Origin: Cannabis sativa
Lineage: Eukaryota > Streptophyta > Magnoliopsida > Rosales > Cannabaceae
Length of the DNA stretch: 64,000 bases
NCBI RefSeq assembly: GCF_029168945.1
Contig: NC_083608.1
Location: forward strand, 17,998,136-18,062,135
Reading direction: 5' to 3'
The first letter of the stretch is position 1; every line of letters begins with the position of its first letter. A program made the position numbers and the translations under genes. Of the stretch, positions 53,859 through 64,000 are shown piece by piece. Under the pieces are notes generated by a model. That model saw nothing but the letters and a program-made list of their open reading frames with translations. It ran no database searches and was not told the DNA's origin.

Positions 53859-54922
53859 ATCTATCCCAAGCCCTGGAAAGAGCTCCTCACTGTGATGTCG
53901 CGCCAAAGCTTTGGAATAAATTGTGGAATAGCAAAATCTTGGAGCGACACAAAGTCATGTGGTGGAGCATCTTATCCAATGCTCTTCCTGTAAGAGATGT
54001 TATAGGAAAACGTTTCCATATAGAGGACTCGAGCTGCCCCCTTTGTGGCGTGGGGGAAGAGTCTGTTGAACATCTTTTCCTTTCTTGTGATGTAGCTCTT
54101 CACTTATGGCGTTCATCTCCGTGGGGTATCTATCCGGTCTGTGATACGGGCATTCGTGTCTGTGATTGGATTAAGTTCATCTGGGATCTTAAACACAAAG
54201 GGGCCAGTGCCGATGATATATTCTTGTATGCTTCTATTGTTGTGGATACTATATGGAGGGTGCGTAATGATAAGGTCCATAATAACTGTCCGGTTGACTT
54301 TAACAAATGCTTTGATATTATTTGTACCTCTTATGCAGATATGTCTGATTCTCTACTCTCTAGTCCAACTCTGGTGCTAAAGGAAGCTTGGTCCCCTCCC
54401 CCTGAGGACTGGATAAAGCTGAACTGTGATGCGAAAGTGGGTCTGGAGAGTACGTGTATTGCTGTGGTTGCTAGAGATCATCTTGGCAGAGTGATTAATG
54501 TTCACACGGCTCGGGAGGAGTTCTCGGATGCCCTGTGTGGTGAAGCTGCGGCCTGCTGCTTGGCTGTATCAGTTGCTTCAGATTTCGGCTATAAGTATGT
54601 TATTGTGGAGAATGATTCGAGAGTAGTCATCGACGCTATCAATGGGAATGGATCTCGTTGGGCCTTAGAGAACTACGTCTCATTTTGTACTAAGTCATCT
54701 CCTTTATTTAATACTTGTTGTTTTTCTTATGTTAGCAGATCTTGTAACTTTGCCGCTCATAATGTGGCTAGATGGGCTTTCTCCCATCAGTTGTATGGAT
54801 CTATCCCGGTCCCTTCTATACCGGATGCTATTTTATGTAATGACCGTGAGGTCTAAACTCAGTTTTAATTTATAATATAAACGCCTTTCCTCAAAAAAAA
54901 AAAAAATAAATAAAAAAAAAAA
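53859..54922 (+). mobile_element. 5'-truncated plant LINE with 16-bp target duplication
   Basis: Begins abruptly inside ORF2, ends in an A-rich tail (54892-54922), and is flanked by a perfect duplication GAGTAGGCAATTGTTT (53843-53858 and 54923-54938). This is a textbook target-primed reverse transcription product. It belongs to a different subfamily from 35460-41574, since it ends in RNase H. Confidence 0.95.
53921..54856 (+). pseudogene. C-terminal LINE ORF2 fragment: zf-RVT and RNase H
   Basis: 312-codon open frame (the frame is in fact open from the 5' truncation at about 53890). The zf-RVT domain, with CPLCGVGEESVEHLFLSC, comes first (about 53975-54090), then a linker. An RNase H domain of the plant RVT_3 type begins near 54420 and carries its acidic residues (LNCDAKVG, GEAAACCLAV, ENDSRVVIDA) and a C-terminal NFAAHNVARWA block with the conserved His. 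No RT domain is included, so it cannot mobilise itself. The frame is undamaged, which with the perfect target duplication implies recent insertion. There is no promoter, so translation is unlikely unless it is read through. Confidence 0.85.
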
Positions 54923-54938
54923 GAGTAGGCAATTGTTT

Positions 54939-55336
54939 GAATTGGGTTGTCATATTTGACTCTTGACTGTATTGTGATGGACATAATGCTAATAATACGG
55001 TTGCTTATTCATTACATGTATATGCATGTTTCCTTTTGTCCTTCCCAAAACTGTCACACATGCAATTTAATTGCTCAAATAATGTAAGTAATTAACACCT
55101 ACTCTTGCTCGAAAGAATTGGCATTTTGCTAACCCAAATTGTCATTTCGTTACTTATAGAAAGCATTTTACCATTTTCAATGCATAGGGTAAAAAATAAG
55201 TTAAATTCCGCACAAAAAATTAGTAAATATAAATATTATATTTGACACACATTTTACAATTATATTGCAATACATAATAGTAAATTAAGATACAAATTAA
55301 CATAAACACCAAAAAAGAATTCTTCTAAATCTTTGA
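54939..55336. other. Intergenic spacer
   Basis: AT-rich, no feature seen. Confidence 0.4.
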
Positions 55337-55344
55337 GATCTGAG

Positions 55345-55541
55345 CAGGACCGACCCTAAAATTTAGTGGGCCATAGGGAAAAAAAATATTTTTGGGCCCT
55401 CATTTAGAAAAAATATGGTATTTTTCAAAATTGATAAAGAAAAATGTGTAATTTTAAAAGAGGACAAATGTTTTTTTGAGCCCCTGAGCTAGGTGGGCCT
55501 TAGGCACAGGCCTTGCCCGCCTATGCTCAGGGCCGGCCCTA
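55345..55541. mobile_element. Old hAT-like MITE (197 bp)
   Basis: Diverged termini CAGGACCGACCCTA and the inverse of TAGGGCCGGCCCTG. Flanks GATCTGAG (55337-55344) and AATATGAG (55542-55549) match at 6 of 8 bases. The GGGCCGGCCC-type end is common among plant hAT MITEs. Confidence 0.6.
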
Positions 55542-55549
55542 AATATGAG

Positions 55550-56094
55550 CCGAAAAAGCTCCAGCTCTGAGAATGGAACCCAACCCTTGGGATGCGACGC
55601 CGAGACTACATAACTCTGTCTCTGAGAATGGAAGGCCGAAAGCTCATCGTGGTAGTGCAATCTAATTTATTGGAGCTTAGAATTAATTTATAGGTTTACA
55701 GTTCCCGAATCACTACCTTGAAATACTATCAATGGTAGGATAAAGAGTCGTATAATGTTCGAAAAAATCTATTTTTAATTGAAAAAAATAATAATTATTT
55801 ATTTTTGTAATAAATAAATATTTTTCACATTAATTAAATAGGAAAAAAACAAAATTTGTTAAGACAAAATTTGTCTAGAAAATAATTATTGAGAAAAAAG
55901 TTGTGAGGACAAAAGACACTATCCTTTTCTTAGTTGAGACAAGGTAGGCGCCTACCCTATTGTAATCACCCGTTTAGCTTTATTATGAGAATTAGCATAT
56001 AATTAGGGCTTAATTTCAAAAATATACTTTTAATTATTATTTTCCTAATTATGGAAATATATTTGAATTTTAAGTGTATTATTTATATGATACA
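55550..56094. other. Intergenic spacer
   Basis: AT-rich, no gene recognised. Confidence 0.4.
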
Positions 56095-56103
56095 TATAAA
56101 ATT

Positions 56104-56424
56104 GGAATAATTACATAAGATATTATTTTTTTATAAAAAATTTACATTTTAACCTTTAACGATTTTTTTTTTACATTTTTACGGTTTTCCATAAAAACAA
56201 CATGAAAACAATAAGAAAACTACATAAAAGTAACATGAAAATAATAACAAGAAACAAAATACAGATAACAAAAAATCAACAACAAATTGACAAGAGTACA
56301 ATATAAAAAGACCGTATTTTCTGTAAACAAAATAAAAAAAATCGTAAAAATGTTTAAAATTCCGTAAAACCGTATTTTTGTAAATTTTTTTTTTGTTGTT
56401 TTTGTGTATTTGTGAAATTATCCC
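56104..56424. mobile_element. Mutator-type MITE (321 bp)
   Basis: Begins GGAATAATTACATAAGATAT and ends GTGAAATTATCCC. Perfect 9-bp duplication TATAAAATT (56095-56103 and 56425-56433). Inside are repeated CCGTATTTT/ACATGAAAA words. It ends about 570 bp upstream of the TT9-like start codon. Confidence 0.85.
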
Positions 56425-56433
56425 TATAAAATT

Positions 56434-56991
56434 TTATGTTTTTCATACTTACAAGCCTGGTAAAAGTGTAAATAAGGTAAAAAAGAAACAGCAGTATTTT
56501 TGTAAAAATAAAAAATTTAAATCTGTAAAAATGTTAAAAAAAAAACTGAAAGCAGTATTTTTGTAATCTTGGGGTATTTATGAAAATATACCTTTAAAAT
56601 TAGTCATTATAGTAAAAAAAAAAAAGAAAGAGAAACTCTAGCAATCCAACGTAGCTTGTGAAGCCCAAAGCAGGTTGCGTGAAGATCCGTTATCGTCATG
56701 AAGTCGTCAGCTAACGGACGATTCTAAAATAAGTTGAGAATGAGTGAAATTATTTGTTCAACGTTGAAAGTTGGTTAGCGTAAATTACACACACGTAAAC
56801 CACTCAACGCCCAAACCAAAGCCACCAACAAACCACTAACCATAGAAACAAGACGAGTAAGAGACTACTGTGTCCCATCACATCTCACACTCCAATTTCT
56901 ATTCAGAAATGCACATAACTTTTACCGCTAAATTTCTTCGCTCCAAAACCAGATCGTCTTCTTCTTCCTCCACACCTCTCCTTCGATCACC
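56434..56991 (+). promoter_or_regulatory. Upstream region and 5' UTR of the TT9-like gene
   Basis: 56434-56620 holds further CAGTATTTTTGTAA words, probably another MITE relic. From about 56640 the composition becomes less AT-rich and C-rich near the start codon, as in a plant 5' UTR. No convincing TATA box. Confidence 0.5.
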
Positions 56992-59900
56992 ATGTGGCTC
57001 TCTTTCTTTCGCCCGCTCGACCGATTTTCCCTCCAAAACTTCAAGTTAGTTCTTCTCCATTATATCATTAATCAACCATTGCAATTGTACATTTTTGTTT
57101 TTAACTCAGTGATTTTACGGTTTGATTGTGATTTATGGCTTTGGTGAAGGTTAGAGTTGTTGTGCTTGTGTTGTGTCGTATAATGTTTGAGCTAATTTGT
57201 CCTTTTTATTTTGGGGAATAATTGCAGATATGTAGTGAATGAACTCCGGGAAATTAAAGTTGTGGATGAGCACAACAAGGTATGTCTGCTCAATTTTATA
57301 GGAATTTGTTCTTTTTTTTTCTCTTTTAAATTCTTTTCCTATTGTATGATATATTTATTTATTTATTACTACAGGAATCAGTGGTAGATCTGTTGCAGTC
57401 TGTAGTGGAGATAGTTACCTATGGGGACAAACAAGACCCGATGATTTTTGAGTATGAAATTTTCCTTTTTGTCTATATCTATTTTTTGGCTTTTAAGTAT
57501 GTCTGTGTATGTTGAGTTGGTATCAAATTGTGGCTTTTATGCAGATATTTTATGGAATGTCAAGTTTTAGCTGAGTTTCTTCGTGTACTTAAAATTAGTA
57601 GGGATTCGAGAATTGAAATACCATTGCTTCAGTATCTGAGCATAATGATTCAAAATATGGATAGTGAGCATGCAATTTGTAAGTTATGTACTGCTTGATC
57701 CGCTGAGCATGAGTTTGTTTTCTTTTTTTTTTAGTGATTTCGTCTTGATAAATTGCAAATTTATTGGTAACTTCTTCAATGTTTGCATTGAATTTGTTTT
57801 GCAGACTATTGTTTTAGCAATGATTATATCAACAACATCATAGAACATCAGTACCAATTCAATCGAGGGGATCTGGCCCAGTATTATGTATCCTTTCTAA
57901 GGTTATTTGTGTGCTCTTTTAAGTAATTTCTGTTTGGAAACTTGGGCCTTCTTTTTGTTCATTTGTGATAAGCCAAGTGGTTTTGCTGGTTTATTTCTGT
58001 TGTAACAATTTCTTGTTAGTTAGCTCTTTAGTTGTAATTATCAGCTTACTCTTTATTGTTACAGCTTTCTCTATAAAAAAGGGGCTGGTCTCAGAAGTTC
58101 AGTACATTTGCAAAAACTTCTGAGACCCATTCTTGATTCTCTCAATATAACTTTTGCGTAGATAGCTCATCCTTATTTTTTCTCTTTATTGTTTCAGTCT
58201 AGATTTAGTTATTAAGTGAGAACTTGTGTCACTTCTAACTAGTCTTCATGTCTCTCTTCTTTTCTCTCTCTCAGAGCCATAAGCGGTAAAGTCAACAAAG
58301 ACACACTTTGCCTACTTGTTAAGGTTAAGGGGGTAAGTTTAATCTTGATAGATATGTAATTACCATGGGCTTTCAATGTGTACAGACTTTGAATGGAACT
58401 TTGGTATAGCCGTATTGTGTGAAAATTTGTAATAGTGAAAAAGCTCTGCATATGGTTTGCCATAATATGACATAGAACCATTTCATGAACTTTTAATGCT
58501 TCTACTTTATTTCTTATGCTGTATGTTTCCAAAACACGATTAATGAGAAATGTGTTCTCAGACATGTTTTTTTCTTCCCAACGCTGGATCAGGCTGCTTC
58601 CTTTGAGAAAATTTGACTTCTATGGGAAAAAAGAACATGTTTCTACATAGCAATTTTATAATTAGGAGTTTTAGCTATCCAGTCATATCTACATCATTTT
58701 GCAGAATTCTGTAGTTTCATTCCCCCTGTACAATGAGGCTCTTAAATTTGCTTTCCACGAGGAGAAGATGATTCAAACAGCTGTTTGTTCATTAGCCCTC
58801 AGTCTATACTATGGTATGGTATTGTATACTCGTTTTTCTTTTTTTTTTTCTTCTTTCCATATCATTAGATGCATTAAATTTTTAACATTTTTGCAACAGT
58901 ATCCTTTTGGTTATGCAGTTTGTGATGATATGGTATATCAGTACATAACAACTCCTCCAGTCTCAAAATACTTCTCGGACTTGGTTATAAGATTAAGTGA
59001 ACAATGCTCTCACCTGGATTTCCTTGTCCGAGCTTCAGAGTATGCAATATTTTTCTTTCTTTTTATTATTTCAGTCTATGATTGTGATAGTGTTACACAA
59101 TTTGTAAGCTGAAACTCTTATCTTTGTCCAGGGATACCTGCATTGAGCATAAACGAAAACAACTGTTTTTGCAGGCCGATAAAATTGCAGACAATCTTTA
59201 TTATCTTAAGGATATTCTTAATATTGGAGAATCTCGTTTGAGTAGATTAGTTGCTGAAAATCTTCTCAGCTTACTAGTCCTTCCTATATTGCAACCATTG
59301 CTGCAGTCAAGGAAAAGAAATGTGAGACATTGTCTCTTCTATTTGTTTGTTTGTACTTTATCTCATCTCTTCACCTTTACTTATTACTAAATTCCATTTA
59401 CACCTCAGGTTTCAAATTTATCTGGAGTAACTTCACTATATCTTGTTTCACGTCTTCTTCAAGTTATTGATGGAAAAGGCATGATGGATCCTGTTGCTGG
59501 TGTTATTTTATATCTTTACTTCGATTCAAGTGATCAAGATGCTATCAAAGACATTGCAACTTCCAATCATTTTACTGAATCATTTTCTAAGCATCAGGAT
59601 AAAATGGAAGAAAAGTCATATTCTGTTTCTGAGAATGAAGAAAAAAGCATCAACTACCCTCCCTGTCATGATAGTTTCTGTGATAAAAGGTTGTTAATTT
59701 TTTTGATGTGATATTTATATGTTAGTTGTGACGGTACCAACAAGTATCTATGATTAACTCAGTTTTGAGAAAATTTCACCTATCCTGGTAGTCTTCATGG
59801 AGTTTTTGAGATCGTGTGACTTGATCTGAGCTCTTATGTTTCTATCATTTTATGGGCAAGTACCTTTTAGGCCGTTGGTGTTTTCATTTATTTCATGAAG

Positions 59901-62698
59901 TGTAGACTGATATTTTTATTTATTTCACTAAGAACCAACTTTCCTTGGTGCAGGGGTGGATTAAGTGCATTTCTCTTTTCCGAGAATCAGACTCTGCAGT
60001 TAGCATCATTGTTTTTATTGCTTATTGTGTCTGAAATTAAAGGTATCAATTCTCAAAATGATAATATTTGTAAGCTATTTTTTGAGTAATTTTTATCACG
60101 CATTATAATTGTTTTTAATGTATTTGTTAGATCTTGATTGTTCGCTCTTTCCGAAAATTGGATTAAATGGAATGCATGAAGCAGATAAAACTTTCATTAC
60201 AAGATTTTTGGATCAGGTATCGATACTGTGTGATGGGTAATTGTGTCTTCTCTCTAGTATCAATAATTTTGTTTATTGAAATGGGAGATTCATTTCAATT
60301 TTTCCCTTTGGACTTCTCTCACTTATATGCTTTCTTAACTATTTAATAATATTGCATTTTTTTTTCTCTGGTTTCGAATGAATTTAGGAGTCATGATGAA
60401 GTGAATTCTCATGTTGCAGATTTTAAATGTATTATTGAAGGTTTTAGCTAGCCAGACACCATTATCTGCAGTAGTAAAATGGCATACAGGGTGGTTCTTG
60501 CGGAAGCTACTGAATGATCGAGAGGAATGGTTTTGTGATCACAATTTACAGCTATTCAATGTATGACTCAACTAATTTCATTCAGCTCTAGTAAAAAGAT
60601 AATGAATAAAGAACAAGAAGAAAGAAATGATGTCTCTTAAACATACGTGGTTAGTCTTGTTTGCAGAGCAGAAGTATCATTGTTTATATGTTTCTTTTGA
60701 CAGACTTCATTTGAGCAGTCTCGCCAACACCTGGAGGAAGAACTTGATGGGTGCTGGTTTGATCACATCTTGGATACTTTAATAAATGAATGGGGCAGTT
60801 GTAAAACAGGTAAATTTATATTGTATATGTAATGTGCTGTATATTTTCCTTTTTCTATATGATTTGAAATATTGTTGTTATAGCTGCTTCTATAGCAAAA
60901 TAAGAAGATAAAGTACAACAAAGGACATTGTTTCTTTCACTATTTTGTGATTGAGTTTCAATTGGTGTGTGTTGCATGCAGTTCTTGAGGAGTCATTTCA
61001 TTCTAAAGATGCTTTTTTCATTCTGGAGCTTGCTGTTTCCCAAATAACCACTTATGGTATTGTGCATTTTCTTTGATTAATGATCTTTTCTTGAAGGAAT
61101 AAAGGCCGTCCTCCTCTTCCGAAACTAAAATAAGATACAATAATTACAATAATTGTGCTGGCACATATGGCCTTTGTTTTCTTCCAAAATAGAAAAAATA
61201 GAAAGAAAGTGAATAATCAATATGTTCATATCGCAGATGATGAAACTACATTGAGTGCCTGGCAAAGGATGGTTGACTCCGTGAAGGTCTCATTTTCATT
61301 CTTTGTTTGTATTCTATCTTTGTTGTAGTGATGTTCTCTTGATAATAAATTAAAGGTTTGTGTTAGACAACTATATTCCACACATGCAAATGTTGGCTCA
61401 ACATTGCTAAATATGTTACTAGTTTATAGGAATTCATTCATCTTTACTTCTTTATTGCACGTTTGCATATAATTGTACATGTACTCTTTTGAATATTTTC
61501 AAAGCTGCTAGCTATTTTGTGAAAGTTGCAATTTTCCTTTGACCGTAATTTACTGAAAGATATCAATTAAATTAATTATTGGTTGTGTTAGTATACTACA
61601 CTACACCAAACGTTCATCCATATTATTCTGTTTGTTTTTAATTTGTAAGTCTTTATATTGATCTTGTTTATCATGATATCTTTTTCTTCGGGTTTTTTAT
61701 TTATTGGTTTTGTAGAATGTCTCATGATATCTTTTTCTTCAGGTTTTTGTTCTCCATCTTCAGCTTAAGTCATATATGCTCAGAGGAAATTTGCTAGAAC
61801 ATCCATTGCTGTGCAAGGCACAAAGTCTAGCTTCTACTTCTGGTCAAATTCATTCTTCAGATGTTTCATCTGCAACGTTTGGTTCAGAGGTTTCTTTAGG
61901 TAAGTACCGTTTGAGTATAACTTTAAATTGAAACATCTGGAGTCCCTTGTGATTGCCTGCCAACCTTTTTAATTCCCTTGTGATTTTGATTGCCCACCAA
62001 GCTTTTCTAGAAAGAAGAAAACACCGAAAATTTCAAATAGTTTTTTGATCGAAAAATCAATCTGATCTCTTTGTTTTTCTTTCAGCATCTGGACTCCCTT
62101 GTAGAATTGCATTTTCAAAAGCCGGAATTAGAGATATCTATATAATACCTGTGGCAACAGGAACTTCTGGCAGATTACTACTTACAGAGAAACATCCTTT
62201 TCGTAGTCAACGAGGAGTTGTACTTGCTGTAGCACCATTGGCTGGGCTTACTGTAAGTTCTTTTTTTATTGGTGAATATACTTCCTGCTAGTCAAGTGTT
62301 AAAATGTGATACAAGGTTAACTAATTAAATTTGTTAATGAAGGTACGATTACTTATATAGATTTTGTATAAGCAGTGATTATTAACTTTATGTTTTCTTC
62401 CAACATGAAACAGCCCAAGATAGATGACATCCATCCTACATGGTTGCATCTTCGGATAAGGGAATTTGACCCGAAATTTTCCACTAATACAATCAAAGGC
62501 TCTCACTCAAACATGTCCAGTCACTATACAGATGGAAAATGGACACTTGGGTTTCAAAATGCGGATACTTGTGAGGCTGCAAGATTCTTGATACTTAAGG
62601 AAACTAGGAAGCAGAGATCAAAAGTTGAAAGCTTACTTTCTCCATTACTTCATAATAAGGACTGGCATAAAGATGAATGGAACGGTCATAATAAGTAA
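56992..62698 (+). CDS. TT9/GFS9-like: CLEC16A/TT9 (GFS9)-like membrane-trafficking protein, 19 exons
   Basis: Spliced product of 775 residues (2328 nt, frame consistent throughout). Exons: 56992-57044, 57228-57279, 57375-57451, 57545-57678, 57805-57901, 58275-58332, 58705-58813, 58919-59039, 59132-59321, 59409-59689, 59954-60042, 60131-60216, 60420-60560, 60704-60809, 60982-61056, 61237-61286, 61743-61899, 62086-62252, 62414-62698. All introns are GT-AG. It starts MWLSFFRPLDRFSL; the FPL domain of the CLEC16A family lies in the N-terminal ~200 residues (QYLSIMIQNMDSEHAIYYCF, YYVSFLRAISGKVNKDTL, VVSFPLYNEALKFAFHEE). Arabidopsis TT9/GFS9 is a peripheral Golgi protein needed for vacuolar transport and for proanthocyanidin accumulation in seeds; animal CLEC16A acts in endosome/mitophagy regulation. 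No broken exon is seen, so it is likely functional. Confidence 0.92.
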
Positions 62699-64000
62699 TA
62701 ATTTATAACTAATAGCAAGTAGAAGATTGTTCTCTTCTATATCTTTTTTGTGTATGAAATTCTGGTTTTATCATAAAAGCTAACATGCTAAGCTAGCAGA
62801 ATACTAACCCAGTACTACCTGCTGTGATTATTTCCAAGAGGTGTTTGTTAATGTGTTATTATTTCATGTAATGTTTGGAAGGTAGAATTTGAATTGGTTG
62901 ACTCATAAGGAAGGCATAAATTTGTATTTGCTTTGTCAAACATTTATATACCATTGAGTTTTTGTAAGATATTAACACTCTGCCACTATTTTTCTAATTC
63001 ATTATATGTTTTGCTGCTGCTGTCATTATTTTCCCATTTCCTAGAGTTTCAAATTATTTGTGTACTATTTAATATAGGGCATGGCATCCAACTGTTTTTT
63101 TGATCTCCCCATTGGTATAGATCTTAATGCTTGGAAAGAAAATTGGGGGAAAAAGAAAGACAAGACACCTTTCAAGTCCAAATATACAATGCATTTGATT
63201 ATTAGGAAACCTTGATTAATATGATGCAGGTGAAATGTGAATCACAATTTTCTTTTGTTTTTTAACTAAAATTACTGTATCTTGAGACTTGATTATTATT
63301 AGCTACATGACATAAAATGAATCTGGCTCTGATGGCATGTGTATTTAAAACAAAATGGTTGAAATTAATTTTATTATATATTATGATTGGGAATGAGGAC
63401 ATGAGGAGCTTGATTTTACAGAACAGAGAGACAGAGGTGAGCTACACACGAGCTAAACTAAGTAGTAGTATTTGTATTATCATGATTCTTGCCTTTATAA
63501 ACTTTTAAAATAATTTCACTAGAGCGTTTAAGGATATTACAAGGCATAAAAATATTGAGAACTTTTTGGAAAAGGAGTGTGTGGTACGTAATTCCCCATC
63601 ACCTTTACATTAACAAGGCTGTCATGTCAAAATTAGAGCAACTTTTTCTCCATTCTAACCTTTAAGTCTGGCCAGCCATCCAGCCAAGGGTTAATATTAT
63701 TATTAACTACTTAACTCTCTCTCTCTCTCTCTCTGTATTTTTGTTCCCTCTCTTGGATATTGCTTTCACCCACATGGCCACGTAGAAGCCAAAGATGCTT
63801 ATTTGAAGCTCAAAAGCATAAAATGAGCGGCCCTTTTGAGTAGATAATGCCATATTTTACTTTTAATATAAATTGCTTTATGAGAGAGAGAGTGCTTTAC
63901 TTTAAGCAAAAGAAGAGAAAAATAAACCAATTAAATAATTAGAGACGTCCAATGCAATGCGTTACCATGAAAAATGAAATATAGCTACTCACAGAATAGA
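62699..64000. other. 3' flank of the TT9-like gene and intergenic region
   Basis: The 3' UTR follows the stop codon. The rest is AT-rich, with a (CT)10 microsatellite at 63715-63734. An open frame at 63317-63508 has no recognisable domain and is not called. Confidence 0.5.
63715..63734. repeat. (CT)10 microsatellite
   Basis: Ten uninterrupted CT units. Confidence 0.95.

Noticed and set aside
58699..59711. Several plus-strand frames of 76-137 codons
   Set aside because: Exons of the TT9-like gene read through into introns.
62321..63508. Small open frames at 62321-62506 (minus) and 63317-63508 (plus)
   Set aside because: The first overlaps the last exons of the TT9-like gene in antisense; the second has no domain or context.

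Overview
This is nuclear DNA of a flowering plant, most likely a eudicot. It is AT-rich, has intron-split genes with GT/AG borders, and is dominated by transposons of plant-type families (MULE, Ty3/gypsy Tat, Athila-derived, plant L1, hAT, PIF/Harbinger, CACTA). I cannot name the species from sequence alone. Three ordinary host genes are visible: a small secreted PELPK-like proline-rich protein (32024-32356, minus), a single-exon A1 aspartic protease (42769-44154, plus), and a 19-exon CLEC16A/TT9(GFS9)-like gene (56992-62698, plus).

Layout. 1-6014 is the end of a Mutator-like element carrying a broken transposase and, tail to tail with it, a DUF1985-Ulp1 cysteine protease gene whose putative intron 1 is full of GTCGAC-type repeats. 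6109-30533 is a complete Ty3/gypsy element of the Tat lineage, lying on the minus strand, with 780/781-bp LTRs and a perfect 5-bp target duplication (TGTTC). It encodes Gag-Pol on the minus strand and, convergent with it, a large intron-containing antisense gene on the plus strand with its own TATA box. Between that promoter and its coding exons sits a younger insertion, 7433-19507. This is a head-to-tail array LTR-int-LTR-int-LTR-int-LTR of an Athila-derived, gag-only element (TR-GAG type), primed by tRNA-Asp and flanked once by a 5-bp duplication (CACTT). Removing it leaves an outer element of about 12.3 kb.

30539-42700 holds MITEs, the PELPK-like gene and a decayed LINE (35460-41574) that was itself hit by a GC-rich hAT MITE and by a 1.9-kb LTR that survives as a solo LTR. 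44160-56900 is gene-poor and contains a ~0.9-kb foldback, several 9-bp-TSD Mutator-type MITEs (two copies of one family), a Tourist-like MITE, a TRIM-like relic hit by a CACTA MITE, and a young 5'-truncated LINE with a 16-bp target duplication. The TT9-like gene and its 3' flank close the window.

Most notable points: (i) the four-LTR tandem array with a single target duplication; (ii) the antisense gene of the Tat element, whose promoter and coding exons are split by that array so that the last LTR is now the nearest promoter; (iii) copy-to-copy differences in the array, and the frame breaks in the Tat integrase, falling largely on CAG/CTG (CWG) trinucleotides, which suggests methylation-linked base-calling error or some other CHG-linked process rather than random decay.
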